Below the pieces are notes generated by a model, which searched no databases, was not told the DNA's origin, and saw nothing but the letters and a program-made list of their open reading frames with translations. From NCBI RefSeq assembly GCF_001039355.2, contig NW_019775612.1, positions 245,752-294,478 on the forward strand: a stretch of 48,727 nt of DNA, written 5' to 3'. Shown here piece by piece: positions 46,846 through 48,727 of the stretch (the stretch's first letter is position 1; each line of letters opens with the position of its first letter). Source of the stretch: Lingula anatina. Lineage: Eukaryota > Brachiopoda > Lingulata > Lingulida > Lingulidae. A program made the translations under genes and the position numbers.

Positions 46846-48335
46846 TTTTCCAGGATCGGTGACTAGTTTGATTGATGTTCCGGAAATGTTAACACTATAT
46901 CAAATCTGTTTTTTTTTTTCTTTTAGAAATCAGACGCAACGACATAGCATTTGGAACGATGCATGTTAAGGAGACGGGTATTACAAAGGGAGAGACAGTA
47001 ATGGTAACACCTACATTATCATGTTCGCTCTCTAGTAGTGAGTTGGTTGTAGAAGGCGGTACTACAACCCCGCTGGACCCAAGTTATACATGTATATTAT
47101 TGTAAAAAAGTAAATAAATAAACACCATATACCCTTACGTAATTAAGGATGATTTAATGGAATAAAATTAACAAGACTCTCCAATNGTTGGAAAGGTGCA
47201 TGTTAAGGAGACGGGTCTTACAAAGGGAGAGACAGTAATGGTAATATCTACATTATCATGTTCGCTCTCTAGTAGTGAGTTGGTTGCAGAAGGCGGTACT
47301 ACAACCCCGCTGGACCCAAGTTATACATGTATATTATTGTAAAAAAGTAAATAAATAAACACCATATACCCTTACGTAATTAAGGATGATTTAATGGAAT
47401 AAAATTAACAAGACTCTCCAATTAAGGAGGAAGAAATTGTGGAAGGGCGTTCAACCCTAGGGGCCCTGTTTCGTGGATATTAATGTCGGTACCTGAACAT
47501 TGAATATTTATAATAATCATTAATTTTTTTTTTCAAATCTGCCGTTGTGCAGGTTATATTAAAAGTAACGATGCAATAATTCTTCAATTGAGACAATTGA
47601 ATCATTCACGCCCAGGGACAACCCCACTCTCATGAGTTAGGCAACCTGAGGTCCATTACTGTTGTTCTTTAGCACAAAACATACTACAAGATAACATTCA
47701 TTTATCAAAAATCAAAATCAAAATTCATATAAAAAAGAAAATTAAGTGATCAAACAACTTTTTCTTTTGGCTATTTAAAACTCCATAATCTGCCACTGAA
47801 GTAAGACATGGTGCAGGTTATACAATTTGAAAAAAGCATAGCGGACACAATATAGCAGATACTTATTCATATGTTTTTCTTACTGAAAAAAAAAAGAACA
47901 AAATATTTGACTTTGTTTGCTTATATGCACAGGAACAGAATTTACATGACCACATGTCAATAATTTTAGAAAATTTGAACTCTGATACAAAACAAATTGA
48001 CAGTTTAGTGTTGATAGTATTTTTGCATCTCTATTTATTAACAGATTCGCAACGACAAAATCAAGAAAACTGTGAAGCAAACCTTCCGCAACATTAGTGA
48101 AACTAGTGACGCTAATCTACGAGTCACAGCGTTTCCGGGGAATGCCAAAGCTAGCAGGAGAAAAACTGAAGCAACATGGAATATCTCAAAAACCACGAGT
48201 TCACCAAAAACAAGGACCTCTTTCTTGCCAAAAACAACAGTATCAGAGGAGGCAGAGACGCTGAAAATTTGTAAACCGAGAGGACTCGCAGAAAAACTAC
48301 TCATGGAGAAAGAGCCAAAGATGGTTCGTGAGAAA
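46607..48335 (+). CDS. HNK-1-sulfotransferase-like gene, copy D (partial, possibly damaged)
   Basis: Exon 1 is 46607-46688, exon 2 is 46927-47003 and exon 3 is 48045-48335. Phases match copies A-C, so the anchor and stem (about 150 residues) read through. The catalytic exon is expected about 475 bp later, just past the window edge. Exon 3 (97 codons) shares the TSFLPKTTV insertion with copy C. Its donor is TT where A, B and C have GT, so normal splicing to exon 4 is lost. The frame then reads on about 57 codons to a stop at 48504-48506. A GTGAGA six bases upstream could be used but would shift the frame. The exon 2 region is duplicated around an N at 47186. Copy D may be decaying, or this may be a sequence error. 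Confidence 0.65.
46812..46840. repeat. (TC)n microsatellite
   Basis: A TC run in intron 1 of copy D. The same intron holds shorter TC tracts in copies A, B and C. Confidence 0.9.
46951..47421 (+). repeat. Duplicated exon-2 region of copy D around a single N
   Basis: The segment 46951-47185 recurs at 47187-47421 with about five differences, split by N at 47186. The second copy reads V-G-K-V-H where the first reads F-G-T-M-H, closer to copy A. The pattern fits an uncollapsed allele better than a functional second exon 2. Confidence 0.75.
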
Positions 48336-48632
48336 TTATGGAACTTAATAAAGCTTGCTTTCCTCTCTCATTCCACCAACTTTGGTGGATTCCGTTTTAC
48401 ATGGAAGGATTTAAGGAATTATTCGCTATGGTTAGAAACGTTGAATCCGCTGAGGTTTCCCTTATATTGCTTGATATCTCGAGGCAATAGCTGCGGTTTT
48501 GCATAAGGTCAAAATACACATCTAACACAGTAAATATTTGCACACTCGCTTTGAATAAATAATACATGTATCATATATAATACTGTTTGAGCAAACATTT
48601 TAATTGCACTCATTTTACAGAGAAAAATTATC

Positions 48633-48634
<2 letters not shown>

Positions 48635-48706
<72 letters not shown>
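48635..48706. repeat. (CA)n(TA)n microsatellite
   Basis: A CA run followed by a TA run near the window end, in what would be intron 3 of copy D. The minus-strand frame over it is low complexity. Confidence 0.9.
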
Positions 48707-48709
<3 letters not shown>

Positions 48710-48727
48710 CATTGGTCAAAAAGGTTG

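Noticed and set aside
1-48727. CRISPR arrays, operons, bacterial features
   Set aside because: No spaced direct repeats and no Shine-Dalgarno-linked gene strings. Introns and transposon types are eukaryotic.

Overview
The window is eukaryotic nuclear DNA: AT-rich, with GT-AG introns whose phases fit, type II Golgi-type proteins, polyadenylation signals, and many microsatellites and DNA transposon relics. A marine invertebrate deuterostome, most likely an echinoderm, is the best guess. This rests on the gene content (a TIR-domain protein, expanded carbohydrate sulfotransferases) and on the frequent palindrome TAGGCCTA, so it is only moderately secure. The assembly is a draft: a 60-base N run lies at 18723-18782, and single-N joins at 45646 and 47186 are each flanked by near-identical sequence.

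Layout. (1) 1195-4434, minus: a four-exon gene for a 540-residue TIR-domain protein with an acidic, proline-rich tail. A perfect NF-kB-like site and a CRE palindrome lie about 330-370 bp upstream of its ATG. (2) 9046-9576, minus: a probable single-exon gene for a 176-residue single-pass membrane protein with an overlapping PPSY/YESI motif. (3) 12649-14626, minus: a three-exon gene for a Golgi carbohydrate 6-O-sulfotransferase, with a second, phase-compatible first exon at 16099-16228. (4) 19494-23741, plus: a two-exon gene for a type II membrane protein with two predicted glycosyltransferase-like domains. (5) 27013 to the window end, plus: a tandem array of four HNK-1-sulfotransferase-like genes (A, B, C, and D truncated by the edge), each with the same four-exon plan. 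The gaps between them hold segmental duplications and Tc1/mariner fossils.

From 12.6 kb to the end, every recognised gene encodes a predicted Golgi type II enzyme that would build or sulfate glycans: one 6-O-sulfotransferase, one bifunctional-looking glycosyltransferase, and four HNK-1ST-like sulfotransferases. This is a physically linked set of glycan-modifying genes. Whether they share a pathway is inference.

The sulfotransferase array records its own history. A and B share a hAT-type insertion in intron 3 and a short exon 3. C and D share a longer exon 3 and an inserted Tc1 element upstream. The catalytic exon of B is a mosaic, C-like for most of its length and A-like at its 3' end, which suggests gene conversion. 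Copy D has lost the GT donor after exon 3.

Gene models were built by reading splice sites and phases by eye. No alignment or database search was run. Family names rest on recognised motifs.
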